Shown: positions 1 through 9,606, numbered from the stretch's first letter. The stretch: DNA of 64,000 nucleotides from Bacteroidales bacterium (GCA_022648685.1 JALCMW010000002.1:186001-250000); one strand, 5' to 3'. Made by a program: numbers and translations. Notes: generated by a model not told the origin, from the letters alone.

Positions 1-829
1 TAGAACCCCTGCATGACTTGAAAATACGATTGAAATTGGACAGATTGTTAAAACCGCATTCATAGCATATTTCGGAAACATTTTTCGTCGTATCTACAAG
101 CATCCTGGCAGCATATCCCAATCTGACATCTTCGATATAACCAGAAAGAGTCTTTCCCGAACGAAGTCTGAAAAAACGGCTGAAAGCCACAGGGCTCATC
201 CCGACAAGACCCGCCAGATCCGCCAGTCGCAATGTTTCCTGGTAATGATCGTTTATATACTGCTTAACGACTGCCACCCTGCGGCTTTCCGTATTCCTTT
301 CCGCATGGGCGAAAGAACTGCTGGCCAATATCCGTGAACCTTCGCTCACAGAAAGTTCATAAAGCAGATATAATGTTTTCAGAAATTGCACGAATCTTTT
401 CGGTTCGCTGGCCAGGGTGTCAAGGACATTATAAACTTTCATTATCGTTTCCAACGGAAAAGCAAGACCGTGCTCCGCCTTTTTGAGCATGGAAGAAATG
501 GACGCGAACTGATTCTTGGCATAGATTTGCGCATCGAACAGACCCGGAGAGAACTGGATCGTTATCTCCCTGATGTCAGGAGACTTGCACGTTCCCTGCT
601 CCCAAACATGCTCAAGGCCTTCGCCCGCTATGAGTACAAGATCGTAATCCCCTATAGTTTCCACACTGTCCCCTACGATTCTTCGTACGCCGGAAGCATG
701 TTCGATGAAATTGATTTCAAATTCCTTATGCCTGTGCAGCGGATATGTGAATTGCTTCTTATGGCGTTCCACAATATGGAAACAGTCTTTTTCCGACAAC
801 GGGGTTATTTCTGTAAGGACTTCGCTCAT
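1..829 (-). CDS. AraC-family transcriptional regulator (3' end cut by window edge)
   Basis: The reverse strand reads without a stop from an ATG at 829 to the window edge, giving 276 residues. The N-terminal part (about 1-165) has the look of an AraC-type cupin sensor domain, with LHRHKEFEINF near residues 31-41. The C-terminal part (about 183-276) is the AraC DNA-binding domain: a first helix-turn-helix around LADLAGLVGMSPVAFSRFFR (202-221) and a second around VSEICYECGFNNLSNFNRIF (251-270), the classic F-x-x-x-S-x-F-x-R-x-F-K signature. Only the last few residues are missing. It is divergent from the epimerase and acetylesterase genes, so I infer that it senses a sugar and controls them. The ligand cannot be told from sequence. 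Confidence 0.9.
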   Translation of the reverse strand, partial: MSEVLTEITPLSEKDCFHIVERHKKQFTYPLHRHKEFEINFIEHASGVRRIVGDSVETIGDYDLVLIAGEGLEHVWEQGTCKSPDIREITIQFSPGLFDAQIYAKNQFASISSMLKKAEHGLAFPLETIMKVYNVLDTLASEPKRFVQFLKTLYLLYELSVSEGSRILASSSFAHAERNTESRRVAVVKQYINDHYQETLRLADLAGLVGMSPVAFSRFFRLRSGKTLSGYIEDVRLGYAARMLVDTTKNVSEICYECGFNNLSNFNRIFKSCRGS

Positions 830-851
830 ATTCTAAATGTTTTTGTTTGTG

Positions 852-859
852 CAAATATA
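852..859 (-). promoter_or_regulatory. -7 box for the AraC regulator
   Basis: Reads TATATTTG on the minus strand, matching the Bacteroidota -7 consensus TAnnTTTG, about 23 bases before the ATG at 829. No good -33 TTTG was found at the expected distance, so this is a tentative call. Confidence 0.45.
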
Positions 860-865
860 TAATAC

Positions 866-885
866 TATCATAAGATATAATGATA
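866..885. promoter_or_regulatory. inverted repeat between divergent promoters
   Basis: TATCAT (866-871) and ATGATA (880-885) form an inverted repeat with an 8-base gap. It lies between the two divergent -7 boxes of the AraC gene and the epimerase operon. It could be the regulator's operator, but AraC sites are usually direct repeats and the arms are short and AT-rich. Confidence 0.25.
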
Positions 886-920
886 CTTTTATAACTTTTT
901 CATAAAAACAGGTTTCATTA

Positions 921-954
921 TTTGATTATGTTACCCATACAAACGCTATATTTG
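921..954 (+). promoter_or_regulatory. promoter of the epimerase-acetylesterase operon
   Basis: TATATTTG at 947-954 matches the TAnnTTTG -7 box, and TTTG at 921-924 is a possible -33 element, although the 22-base spacing is longer than the 19 seen at the best promoters in this window. The start codon follows within 13-20 bases, so the leader would be very short. Confidence 0.5.
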
Positions 955-973
955 TATAAACCGCATAATGATA

Positions 974-2167
974 ATGGAGTATAATATAAAAGACTTTGCA
1001 GGAGAACTGGAATCCTGTCTCCGGAAAAACATCCTGCCTTTCTGGATAGAGAAAATGCAAGACGGGAGAGGAGGGTTTTACGGGGAAATGACGGGAAAAG
1101 GATTGCTCGTAAAAGAGGCTCCAAAAGGTGCCATACTTAATGCCCGAATTCTCTGGAGCTTCTCGGCCGCCTACAGGCTATTCGGAAACAAAGAATATCT
1201 GGATATGGCCGAAAGGGCGAAAAGATACATCATAGATAATTTTTACGACAAGAAAAACGGAGGCGTATTCTGGAGCCTCAACGCCGACGGAACCCCGCTG
1301 GACACGAAAAAACAAATTTATGCCATAGGCTTTGCAATTTACGGACTAAGTGAATTCGCAAGGGCAACGGAAGACAAAGAAGCTTTGGACTATGCGGTAA
1401 AACTATATCGTGATATAGAGGGACATAGTCACGACAAACTAAAGGGAGGATATCTGGAAGCCTTCACGAAGGAATGGGATGAAATAGCGGATATGCGTTT
1501 GAGCGACAAAGACAGAAACGACTGCAAAACAATGAATACCCATTTGCATATTCTTGAGCCATATACGAATCTGCTGCGTGTATGGAGAGATCCCGGACTG
1601 GAAAAAAGAGTACGCGACCTTCTGGATATATTCATAAACAAAATCCTGGACAAAAATACAGGGCATCTGCGATTGTTCTTCGATAAGGATTGGAACAGCA
1701 CTGACTATACAGTGTCATACGGACACGATATCGAGGCTTCATGGCTGCTGCACGAGGCTGCAATGATTCTGGGGAATCGGGATATCCTAGCCGCAATGGA
1801 ACCGTGGGTAAAAAAAATAGGGAAAGCGGCTTTCGAAGGTTTCGCTAGGGGAAAGGGAATGATATATGAAAAACACGGCGACGGATCTAAGGATGGAGAA
1901 AGGCATTGGTGGGTACAGGCTGAAACCGTTGTGGGCTATTTCAATTTATGGCAGAATTTCGGCGACGCCGAAGCTTTAAGAACAAGCATCGACTGCTGGA
2001 ATTTCATAAATCACAATATCATTGACCATGAAAAAGGAGAATGGCATTGGAGCATACGTACAGACGGCTCAGTCAATCTCGACGATGATAAAGCCGGCTT
2101 CTGGAAATGCCCGTACCACGATTCAAGAATGTGCATGGAAATAATAGAAAGAACAGGCAAATTATGA
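974..2167 (+). CDS. cellobiose 2-epimerase / N-acylglucosamine 2-epimerase family
   Basis: This is an (alpha/alpha)6-barrel sugar epimerase of about 397 residues, the usual size. The closest family is cellobiose 2-epimerase, which converts beta-1,4-linked disaccharides such as cellobiose or mannobiose at C2 of the reducing sugar in the cytoplasm. Numbered from an upstream ATG at 968, the landmarks are LPFWIEKM (23-30), GGFYGE (35-40), NTHLH (190-194), YGHDIEASWL (251-260, with conserved His and Glu), a HWWVQAE segment and a final EWHW. I place the start at 974 (MEYNIKDF), leaving 968 as the alternative two codons upstream. The stop overlaps the next gene's ATG as ATGA. In Bacteroides relatives this enzyme works in beta-mannan use, which fits the acetylesterase next door. 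A glucosamine-type substrate cannot be excluded. Confidence 0.85.
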   Translation: MEYNIKDFAGELESCLRKNILPFWIEKMQDGRGGFYGEMTGKGLLVKEAPKGAILNARILWSFSAAYRLFGNKEYLDMAERAKRYIIDNFYDKKNGGVFWSLNADGTPLDTKKQIYAIGFAIYGLSEFARATEDKEALDYAVKLYRDIEGHSHDKLKGGYLEAFTKEWDEIADMRLSDKDRNDCKTMNTHLHILEPYTNLLRVWRDPGLEKRVRDLLDIFINKILDKNTGHLRLFFDKDWNSTDYTVSYGHDIEASWLLHEAAMILGNRDILAAMEPWVKKIGKAAFEGFARGKGMIYEKHGDGSKDGERHWWVQAETVVGYFNLWQNFGDAEALRTSIDCWNFINHNIIDHEKGEWHWSIRTDGSVNLDDDKAGFWKCPYHDSRMCMEIIERTGKL

Positions 2168-3660
2168 ATATTAAAAGGAAAGGTAACGGGATAATCAACT
2201 ACTGCCGTGTCTTATTTATGACAGCGGCCGCATTCGTTTATGCATCAACCTGTTTCCAGGCGACTGCTGAAATCAGGCTTCCGGATATCTTAGGCAGCGG
2301 AATGGTGCTTCAGGAAAATGCCACGGTTAATCTATGGGGAACGGCGGAACCTGGCGCGATAGTAATGATAAGACCTTCGTGGCAACAAGAGATCAGCGTC
2401 AGTGCCGGAAAGGATGGGAAATGGAAGACAGGCATAAAAACACTTGAACCTTCATATAAAAAATACAGCATTACTTTCCGGGAAAAAGGCTGCAAAGATA
2501 TAATATTGAAAAACATACTGTTCGGAGAAGTGTGGCTCTGTTCAGGACAATCGAATATGGAGATGCCGCTCAACGGATTCATAAATTGCCCCGTAGAAGA
2601 ATCGAACGAAGCAATAGCCGATGCCGGAAACCATCCCGGAATCCGGTTTGTAACTATTCCTAAAACAGGCTATACTACTCTTCAGGATACAGTCGGGGGA
2701 AAATGGGTGGAAAGCAATCCTGATAATGCACAATGGTTCGGAGCCGCCGCTTATTTTTTCGCATTGCGGCTCAATGAGACACTTGGAATCCCGGTAGGAA
2801 TAATAAATTGCAGCTGGGGAGGAACAAGCCTGGAAGGATGGCTTCCGGAAAACATAGTCGGGACTTACAAAGACATGGACCCCGGTGAAAAGCTTGCCGT
2901 AACCCCGGACTCCCCAGGGAAATGGGACTGGACCACGCCTTGTGTAATGTACAACGGAATGCTTTATCCCCTCAGGAATTATACTGTCAAAGGGTTCGTC
3001 TGGTATCAAGGGGAATCGAATGTTAGCCGCTACGGGAATTATGCCGGGAGGTTATATACCTTGGCACGTCTGTGGCGTTCGGACTGGAAAGAAGGCGACA
3101 TACCTTTTTTCATAGTTGAATTGCCTCCATATTCTTACGGAAGCGACGGAACATTAGGAGCAAGACTAAGGGAAGCACAACATAAAGCGGCGGAAACCAT
3201 TCCGAACAGCGGGCTGGTGTGCACCAACGATCTTGTATATCCATATGAAAAAGACCAGATTCATCCATGCAGGAAACGGGAAGTCGGAGACAGGATCGCC
3301 TTCATGGTATTGAACAGGACATACGGAATAAAAAGCATTGCTTGCGAAGGTCCGGTATATAAATCAATGTCTGTAATGGTCAATAAATCGGGAAAGCGTT
3401 CGATGGAAGTCTTCTTCAGAAATTCCGGAAACGGATTCAGTCCCCACACAGTATTGGAAGGATTCGAGATAGCCGGAAAAGACAAGATTTTCCATCCGGC
3501 AAAGGCAAAGGTGGATACCGGTAAAGAAAGTATCATAGTATGGTCCGACGATGTTCCTTATCCCGTCGCTGTACGATATTGCTTCAGGGATTTCCAGCCG
3601 GGGAATTTGAAAGGCGGCCGCAACCTCCCCGCAGTGCCGTTCCGGACAGACGACTGGTAG
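2164..3660 (+). CDS. secreted sialate O-acetylesterase-type carbohydrate esterase
   Basis: This 498-residue protein belongs to the sialate O-acetylesterase (SGNH) family, which removes acetyl groups from sugars. It starts with a hydrophobic export signal ending near residue 35 (ATA|E). The GQSNMEMPL block at 128-136 holds the nucleophile Ser130. WGGTSLEGWLP (218-228) and WYQGESN (280-286) are family blocks, and DQIHP carries the likely catalytic His367. The ATG at 2164 overlaps the epimerase stop (ATGA), so the two are translationally coupled. The reading frame also opens upstream at 2107, but that would overlap the epimerase by 61 bases and put the signal peptide inside the protein. I infer action on acetylated plant glycan, such as acetyl-mannan; sialic acid is the family alternative. 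Confidence 0.88.
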   Translation: MNIKRKGNGIINYCRVLFMTAAAFVYASTCFQATAEIRLPDILGSGMVLQENATVNLWGTAEPGAIVMIRPSWQQEISVSAGKDGKWKTGIKTLEPSYKKYSITFREKGCKDIILKNILFGEVWLCSGQSNMEMPLNGFINCPVEESNEAIADAGNHPGIRFVTIPKTGYTTLQDTVGGKWVESNPDNAQWFGAAAYFFALRLNETLGIPVGIINCSWGGTSLEGWLPENIVGTYKDMDPGEKLAVTPDSPGKWDWTTPCVMYNGMLYPLRNYTVKGFVWYQGESNVSRYGNYAGRLYTLARLWRSDWKEGDIPFFIVELPPYSYGSDGTLGARLREAQHKAAETIPNSGLVCTNDLVYPYEKDQIHPCRKREVGDRIAFMVLNRTYGIKSIACEGPVYKSMSVMVNKSGKRSMEVFFRNSGNGFSPHTVLEGFEIAGKDKIFHPAKAKVDTGKESIIVWSDDVPYPVAVRYCFRDFQPGNLKGGRNLPAVPFRTDDW

Positions 3661-3685
3661 CACAAAAAAGCCAATAGCAATAGCA

Positions 3686-3726
3686 ATGCCGTGCGGAAAT
3701 GCTTGTAAAAGATTTCCGCACGGCAT
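3686..3726. terminator. bidirectional hairpin terminator
   Basis: A perfect 15-bp inverted repeat (3686-3700 with 3712-3726, 11-base loop, arm ATGCCGTGCGGAAAT) lies between the convergent acetylesterase and small outer-membrane protein genes. There is no long T-run on either side, so its strength as an intrinsic terminator is inferred from stem stability and position. Confidence 0.7.
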
Positions 3727-3782
3727 TATAAGATTCCGGATATACGATCCGGATGAATTATTAGCAAATCAGGACAACGGAT

Positions 3783-4286
3783 CTAAAAAAGTAGACAACC
3801 TATCCTGAAGCCCAGCATCATCGAATCATGCTTGCCTATGACAAAATCAGCAGCTTCCAGACCGCAATAGAAATCATCATCAATGTCATATCTTACAGAG
3901 ACGGACAGATGCCACAAAAATCTGGTTCTGTTATTCATCACTCCGTCAAGCATTCCGTGAAAGCCTCCGATACCAATTGAAGGAACCATATAAATGTCGT
4001 ACGTCGATTTCGGAAACCATTCGAAGTCGAAATAATACATATGATTCTCCATCGGTTTCGCATTCGAAGTCCCCATATAGGAATATGCCAGACCGCAGCC
4101 TCCGTTGTCGGGACACGTGGATACTTTAAAACCACTGAATACTCCCGATCCGGCCATTGCATCCGTAGGATGGAAAAATGCTCCGGAAACATCCAACCCG
4201 TAATCACCGTGATTCTGAGCCGAAAGTCCGAACCCCGAGATAAACGAAATGGCAATAACAAATAACAAGACTGATAACCGTTTCAT
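3783..4286 (-). CDS. small exported outer-membrane beta-barrel-like protein, unknown function
   Basis: The 167-residue protein begins with a clear signal peptide (MKRLSVLLFVIAISFISGFGLSAQ) and ends in an aromatic residue (GFRIGCLLF), as outer-membrane barrels do. The mature part has alternating hydrophobic strands with many Gly, Tyr and Phe, and two Cys in STCPDNGGCG that may form a disulfide. I do not recognise a named family. It lies 23 bases after the fumarase gene on the same strand and probably shares its transcript. The distance to 3' neighbours is closed by the shared hairpin. Confidence 0.7.
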   Translation of the reverse strand: MKRLSVLLFVIAISFISGFGLSAQNHGDYGLDVSGAFFHPTDAMAGSGVFSGFKVSTCPDNGGCGLAYSYMGTSNAKPMENHMYYFDFEWFPKSTYDIYMVPSIGIGGFHGMLDGVMNNRTRFLWHLSVSVRYDIDDDFYCGLEAADFVIGKHDSMMLGFRIGCLLF

Positions 4287-4309
4287 AATAAGTGGGTTTT
4301 AATTTTTAA

Positions 4310-5923
4310 CTATAATCCGAGTTTCTTGAAGAAATCGTTTCCTTTGTCATCTACAAGGATGAAAGCAGGGAAATCCTCGACTTTGATCTTCCAAATGGCT
4401 TCCATGCCTAAATCAGGATATTCGACACATTCGATGGATTTTATGCTTTCGTATGAAAGAACGGCTGCAGGACCTCCTATGGATCCAAGATAAAATCCGC
4501 CGTATTTCTTGCATGCATCGGTAACGGTCTGAGTACGGTTACCTTTTGCAATCATAACCATGCTGCCGCCGTGAGACTGGAACAAATCCACATAAGGATC
4601 CATTCTGTTGGCCGTAGTAGGTCCCATGGAACCGCAGGACATTCCTTCCGGAGTCTTTGCCGGACCGGCATAAAATACAGGATGATCTTTGAAATACTGA
4701 GGAAGATCTTCCCCCTTGTCCAGGCGTTCTTTCAAACGGGCATGGGCAATATCCCTTGCAACTATTATGGTTCCGCTAAGACTCAGACGCGTAGATACCG
4801 GATATTTCGTCAACTCCTTGAGAATTTCAGGCATTGGCTGATCGAGATCGATTTTGACACCATCGCCTTCTCCGGCTTCGCGCAATTCTTTTGGAATGAG
4901 ACGTGAAGGATCGTCATCAAGCTTCTCTATCCAGATTCCGTCTTTGTTGATCTTCGCTTTTATGTTTCTATCTGCTGAACAACTTACACCAAGGCCGATA
5001 GGGCAGCTTGCACCGTGGCGAGGCAAACGGATTATTCTTACATCATGGGCGAAATATTTACCTCCGAACTGTGCGCCGAGACCGATTCCATATGCTTTTT
5101 CAAGAACCTCTTTTTCTAGTTCCGTATCCCTGAAAGCACGACCTGTTTCATCTCCTGTCGTAGGAAGGGAGTCATAATAATGGGTGGAAGCAAGCTTGAC
5201 AGTCATAAGGTTCTTTTCAGCCGAAGTACCGCCTATCACAAATGCTATATGATACGGAGGACATGCCGCAGTACCGAGAGTCTTCATTTTTTCAACAAGG
5301 AAAGGAACAAGGGTATCGGGATTGAGAACAGCTTTCGTCATCTGGTACAGATATGTCTTGTTTGCAGAACCGCCGCCCTTCACTACGCAGAGAAACCTGT
5401 ATTCCATTCCCTCGGAAGCTTCAATATCTATTTGAGCGGGAAGATTGCATTTTGTATTTACCTCTTTATACATTGTCAGAGGGGCATTCTGGCTGTAGCG
5501 CAGATTTTCTTCCGTATAAGTCTTGAATACACCTTTTGACAGAGCCTCGGCATCGTCTAATCCGGTCCATACCTGCTGACCTTTTTCGCCGTGGACAATA
5601 GCAGTGCCGGTATCCTGGCAGAAAGGAAGTTTGCCTTTCGCAGCCACTTCTGCATTTTTCAGAAAACGTAGAGCCACATATTTGTCATTCGCACTAGCAT
5701 CAGTATCTTCCAATATCCTGGCAACCTGCTCGTTATGGGCAGGACGCAAAAGGAAATTGACATCCCTGAATGCTGCATTCGCCATCATTGTGAGTCCTTC
5801 GGCATCAACCTTGAGAATTTGTTTCCCCTCGAAGTCACCCAGACTTACATGTTCTTTAGTCAAACGATAATATTCAGTCGTATCGGGACCGAGCTGAAAC
5901 ATAGGTGCATATTTGAATTCCAT
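4310..5923 (-). CDS. fumA: class I (iron-sulfur) fumarate hydratase
   Basis: The 537-residue enzyme interconverts fumarate and malate in the cytoplasm. In Bacteroidales it belongs to the reductive branch from oxaloacetate to succinate. It is the oxygen-sensitive class I type, with both halves fused as in FumA/FumB of enterobacteria. The likely [4Fe-4S] cysteines are Cys102 in FCQDTGTA, Cys221 in [10 protein letters not shown] and Cys315 in GVSCSADRN. The C-terminal half has [19 protein letters not shown] and [11 protein letters not shown]. The start at [11 protein letters not shown] fits the family. The gene follows prfB by 37 bases, with no strong promoter visible in the gap, so read-through from prfB is possible. 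Confidence 0.95.
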   Translation of the reverse strand: MEFKYAPMFQLGPDTTEYYRLTKEHVSLGDFEGKQILKVDAEGLTMMANAAFRDVNFLLRPAHNEQVARILEDTDASANDKYVALRFLKNAEVAAKGKLPFCQDTGTAIVHGEKGQQVWTGLDDAEALSKGVFKTYTEENLRYSQNAPLTMYKEVNTKCNLPAQIDIEASEGMEYRFLCVVKGGGSANKTYLYQMTKAVLNPDTLVPFLVEKMKTLGTAACPPYHIAFVIGGTSAEKNLMTVKLASTHYYDSLPTTGDETGRAFRDTELEKEVLEKAYGIGLGAQFGGKYFAHDVRIIRLPRHGASCPIGLGVSCSADRNIKAKINKDGIWIEKLDDDPSRLIPKELREAGEGDGVKIDLDQPMPEILKELTKYPVSTRLSLSGTIIVARDIAHARLKERLDKGEDLPQYFKDHPVFYAGPAKTPEGMSCGSMGPTTANRMDPYVDLFQSHGGSMVMIAKGNRTQTVTDACKKYGGFYLGSIGGPAAVLSYESIKSIECVEYPDLGMEAIWKIKVEDFPAFILVDDKGNDFFKKLGL

Positions 5924-5960
5924 ATCTAAATATATTTATATATTGATAATTTATCATTTG

Positions 5961-7128
5961 TCAATTGACATCGTCATTTTCCGAAGCATTTGCCGTACCT
6001 GAAGACGTAGAAGCACTTCCGCGGCTCATAAGGAACCTTTTCATGAATTCATTCAGGTCCCCGTCCAGAACGCCCTGGGTATCAGCTGTGGAATATCCAG
6101 TCCTGACATCCTTTACCATTTTGTACGGATGAAGTACATAACTGCGGATCTGGGATCCCCATTCTATTTTCTTTTTCTGCCCCTCAAGTTCAGCCTGCTT
6201 TTCCTGACGTTTCTTCAATTCAATATCGTAAAGTCTGGATTTAAGTATCCGCAAAGCATTCTGCCTGTTATCCTGTTGCGAGCGCGTTTCCGTATTCTCA
6301 ACCATAATCCCGCTGGGAATATGGCGGACCCTTACGCCCGTTTCCACTTTGTTTACATTCTGCCCTCCGTGACCTCCCGAACGGAAAGTATCCCATTCAA
6401 GATCCCCCGGATTGATTTCTATATTTATGGTATCATCAACCAAAGGATAGACGAAAACAGACGAGAATGTCGTCTGCCGCTTGCCCTGTGCATTGAAAGG
6501 CGAAATACGCACCAACCTGTGCACACCATTCTCCGCTTTGAGATAACCGTATGCATAATCACCTTCGAACTGGACAGTTGCAGACTTGATGCCGGCTTCT
6601 TCCCCTTCCAGTTCATCGGTAACGGTTATCTTGTAACCGTTACGCTCCCCCCACCTAACATACATTCTCATAAGCATTGCGGACCAGTCATTGGCTTCGG
6701 TTCCTCCGGCTCCGGAATTGATAGTAAGAATAGCACCCAGGCTGTCCCCTTCTTCTCCAAGCATATTGCGGAGCTCCATGGACTCTACGTCCTTGTCCGC
6801 AGTCATGAAAGATTCGTCAAGTTCTTTCGTCTCAGGAGTTGACCCGGTTTCCTCTTCGGTCCCGTCCAGACTTTCCCTTGCAAATTCATAAAGGACGTCC
6901 AGATCTTCGACTTCGGAAAATGCCTTGTCGAATCCCGTAACCCAGGATTTTATTCCGTTGAGATTCTTCAGGAAAGATTCCGCGGATTTTGGATCCGACC
7001 AGAAATCGGCGGATTCGGTCTGTTTCTGAAGTTCGCTTACGCGTGAACGTTTGCTCTCGATGTCAAAGACACCTCCCCAGCGTTTCCATACGCTGATGCA
7101 GAGACTTTATCTGATCTTGTGTAACCAT
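5961..7128 (-). CDS. prfB: peptide chain release factor 2, with programmed +1 frameshift
   Basis: RF2 ends translation at UGA and UAA. The gene starts at ATG 7128 and reads 21 codons to an in-frame TGA at 7065-7063 in the context CTT TGA C. Slipping +1 on CTT gives CTT-GAC and an open frame of 367 further codons to 5961, for a protein of 388 residues. A GGAGG (7076-7072) sits just upstream of the slip site, as in the known RF2 frameshift element. The ribosome-stimulating motif GGHGGQNVNKVETGVRVRH carries the catalytic GGQ, and the SPF tripeptide in VRISPFNAQGKR identifies RF2 and not RF1. An automatic call starting at 6806 would lose the N-terminal third. The C-terminal tail rich in Ser, Thr and Asn is poorly conserved. 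Confidence 0.96.
7062..7076 (-). promoter_or_regulatory. RF2 programmed frameshift site
   Basis: On the minus strand the sequence reads GGAGGTGTCTTTGAC: an internal Shine-Dalgarno (GGAGG), three bases, the slippery CTT codon, the in-frame TGA stop and a following C, which is a weak termination context. When RF2 is scarce, ribosomes pause at TGA and shift +1. This is established autoregulation for prfB and every part is present here. Confidence 0.95.
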
Positions 7129-7156
7129 GTTTGTCCGGCATTTTGATGTTATGTTG

Positions 7157-7164
7157 CAAAAATA
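7157..7164 (-). promoter_or_regulatory. -7 box for prfB
   Basis: TATTTTTG on the minus strand matches TAnnTTTG, 29 bases before the prfB ATG at 7128. The gene before it (ending 7242) is separated by 113 bases, so prfB probably has its own promoter. No clear -33 was found. Confidence 0.5.
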
Positions 7165-7241
7165 GTCAAAAATCGCTATTTATGGAAATAGGAGCTGCAT
7201 TTAATACAAGAGGCAAGCATGAGACACGTAATCGGTAAATG

Positions 7242-8171
7242 TCATAAAGTCACATCAGCCATGAGGAAATAATGGTCGCTTGGGTAAATACCTCGCACCG
7301 AATCCTTTATAATTTCAGAATCGACGTCATCGACCGGTCCGTTGCCGAAAATGAAATCTATTCTGTGACCTTTATGTCCATTTAGAGCCTTTTCCGTACC
7401 AAGGAATCCATGACAAGTATAACCGGCTTCCCCGCTGCCATGGCTTTCCTCGTACAAATCTTTCCATCCCGCAGAATGCAGGGCTTTAACGGCAACATTT
7501 TTGATTCCGGAATTGAAATCCCCGCACAGAATCTGAGGAAAAGAGGCTTGGTATTGTGAAGCCTCTTCTATGACCATTTTCATCTGTGCCTGACGTGCAG
7601 GTTCAGAGATATGATCCAGATGCACATCCAATATACGGAATTCCTCTCCTGTTTTCCTGTCACGCAATCTTACCCAATTACAATGTCGCGCCCGTGCTGT
7701 CCCCCATGAAAGACTGCCTCCGATATACGGTTTGTCAGACAACCAATAACAACCGCCTGACACAAATTCATATCTGCTCTTGCGCCAGAATATCACATTC
7801 TTTCCTATGAAATGATAACCATCCGTATAAGGATCCATTTCCGGACCCTCGAAACCGTAACAGCCGTATCTGGAAAGTTTCTTTTTCATATAATGATACG
7901 ACTTGTATATGACTTCCTGGGTGCAGATAATATCCGGCTTCCGGGAATTTATCACTTTCAACAGGACATCACGCCTGTTCTCCCATTTGCGGCCCGGAAT
8001 GGTATCATCGGCTTCCAATCCGGCTATTCTGATATTGCAAGTCATAATACGGTGAACAGGCTTTGTTCCGCAACGGATCGTTTTTACAGCAGGACCGGCA
8101 GCTATGCATAAGGTTGAAAATAACAAAAGCGAACAAAAAAGAACTGCAGCTTCCTTTGCAATGATTTTCAT
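7242..8171 (-). CDS. exported endonuclease/exonuclease/phosphatase (EEP) family hydrolase
   Basis: The 309-residue protein has a signal peptide (MKIIAKEAAVLFCSLLLFSTLCIAAG) followed by an EEP fold. Metal and catalytic motifs are IICTQEV (Glu), DVHLDHISEPARQAQM, ILCGDFNSG (Asp-Phe-Asn) and the closing PSDHYFLMADV (Asp-His). The family splits phosphodiester or phosphate-ester bonds in nucleic acids, inositol phosphates or sphingolipids, so the exact substrate is open. Export argues for a small phosphoester or lipid and against a DNA-repair role. It is the last gene of a three-gene operon, six bases after the FAD oxidoreductase. Confidence 0.85.
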   Translation of the reverse strand: MKIIAKEAAVLFCSLLLFSTLCIAAGPAVKTIRCGTKPVHRIMTCNIRIAGLEADDTIPGRKWENRRDVLLKVINSRKPDIICTQEVIYKSYHYMKKKLSRYGCYGFEGPEMDPYTDGYHFIGKNVIFWRKSRYEFVSGGCYWLSDKPYIGGSLSWGTARARHCNWVRLRDRKTGEEFRILDVHLDHISEPARQAQMKMVIEEASQYQASFPQILCGDFNSGIKNVAVKALHSAGWKDLYEESHGSGEAGYTCHGFLGTEKALNGHKGHRIDFIFGNGPVDDVDSEIIKDSVRGIYPSDHYFLMADVTL

Positions 8172-8177
8172 ATATAA

Positions 8178-9596
8178 TTATTTCAGATAAGCTCCGGTTT
8201 CCCTTAATTCCCTGCGTACTTTATCGACATCCACTCCGGAAGGAAGAACACCTTCGTCAGAAGCTATTCGGGCAGCACGGCCCGCCGCTTCGCCCATAGC
8301 CATGCACGTAGACATCACACGGGTGGAAGCCATTGCTTCATGATTCATGGAAGAACATCTTCCTGCGACCAGAAGGCCTTCGGTCTTTGCTGGGACAAGG
8401 CATCTGTACGGAATATCATAGCTGTCGGGACAAAAATACATTGTACAGTCGGTCCCTTTGGAATGATGGATGTCGACAGGGTAGCCGGCCACGGCTATCG
8501 CATCGTCGAAACGCCTGCATTCAAGGATATCCTGTGCCGTAAGGATGTATTTTCCGACCATCACCCGGCTCTCCCTTATTCCAGTGAACGGAGCGACAGT
8601 CTCGATCCTTGCCTTTTCGAATCCGGGAACGAATTCTTCAAGGTATGCGGAGATCTCATATATCTGCTTGCGGGCCGTAAGTTCACCTCTGGTATAACTT
8701 ACCGGATCGGTGGAATCCACACCGCTGACCCTGGACATATTTACCCATATTTCATCATCCTTGAGGCCTGTTATCAGTATGGTCCTTGCAACCGGAATAT
8801 GGAAACCGGCTTCCGAGGCCGCTTTGATCTGGTTACGGAGACCGACAGTTATGAAGTACCTCTTCCCGAATTGTTCAGGAGGCATCACATCCATATCGAA
8901 AATATCCGGATGATTCGAAAGCGCGTCGCGAAGACGGTCCACATCGACATTCCGCATGTTGTACATAAGAGTAGGCGGCTGCATGCCTCCGTCGTCATCC
9001 CCTTTGCGGCATTCAACGCCAGCACGAAAAGCCACATCACCGTCTCCGGTGCAATCAATTACTGTTTTCGCAAGAATGGCTTCACGTCCGGCCTTGCTTT
9101 CGATTATCACGCCTTTGACCGTATCGCCTTCTTTTACCACCCCTACGCAAAATACATACATGAGGATATCGACACCTGCCTCTTCCAGCATCTCCTGGCA
9201 TACGGTTTTAGCGGATTCGGGATCGATGATGGTAAGACTCATGTGGTTCTTGCAGGGCACATGTCCGCTTGCCGCTTTTACGGCGCGCATCCTGTCGATA
9301 AATTCCTGAGGCAGACCCTTTATGATCTGCTCCCCTTTACGATTAAGGAAACCCAGGATAGGCAGTCCTATAGTCAGATTGCCTCCCAGATAGCCCCTGC
9401 TTTCGATAAGCATGACCTTCCGGCTTCCGGAATAGCAGCCTCCGGCCTTTTCCACGGATTTATTTTCTTTCGCTGCTGCCGCCCTGGCAGCCATTACTCC
9501 GGAGGGACCTCCGCCTACAACCAATATATCAACACTAGCCCGTACAGGAATTTCCCTTGCAGGTTCTTTTATCATCGCATTCATATTGTCAGACAT
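8178..9596 (-). CDS. FAD-dependent oxidoreductase (PF12831 type)
   Basis: I start this 472-residue protein at ATG 9596 (MSDNMNAMIKEP), ten bases after the permease stop; a start at 9632 would overlap the permease. DILVVGGGPSGVMAARAAA is the dinucleotide-binding GxGxxG loop, ESRGYLGGNLTIGLPILGF is the FAD-family block after the second strand, and TVIDCTGDGDVAFRAGVE is the conserved C(T/S)GDGD box. ARKQIYEI and the final LLVAGRCSSMNHEAMASTR are also typical. Members oxidise hydroxyl or amino substrates; the substrate here is unknown. No signal peptide is visible, so I infer it acts in the cytoplasm on something imported by the neighbouring permease. Confidence 0.88.
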   Translation of the reverse strand: MSDNMNAMIKEPAREIPVRASVDILVVGGGPSGVMAARAAAAKENKSVEKAGGCYSGSRKVMLIESRGYLGGNLTIGLPILGFLNRKGEQIIKGLPQEFIDRMRAVKAASGHVPCKNHMSLTIIDPESAKTVCQEMLEEAGVDILMYVFCVGVVKEGDTVKGVIIESKAGREAILAKTVIDCTGDGDVAFRAGVECRKGDDDGGMQPPTLMYNMRNVDVDRLRDALSNHPDIFDMDVMPPEQFGKRYFITVGLRNQIKAASEAGFHIPVARTILITGLKDDEIWVNMSRVSGVDSTDPVSYTRGELTARKQIYEISAYLEEFVPGFEKARIETVAPFTGIRESRVMVGKYILTAQDILECRRFDDAIAVAGYPVDIHHSKGTDCTMYFCPDSYDIPYRCLVPAKTEGLLVAGRCSSMNHEAMASTRVMSTCMAMGEAAGRAARIASDEGVLPSGVDVDKVRRELRETGAYLK

Positions 9597-9606
9597 ATAA
9601 TTATTA

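Noticed and set aside
5944..5956. TGATAA-T-TTATCA dyad between fumA and prfB
   Set aside because: Short and AT-only in an AT-rich gap; expected by chance.
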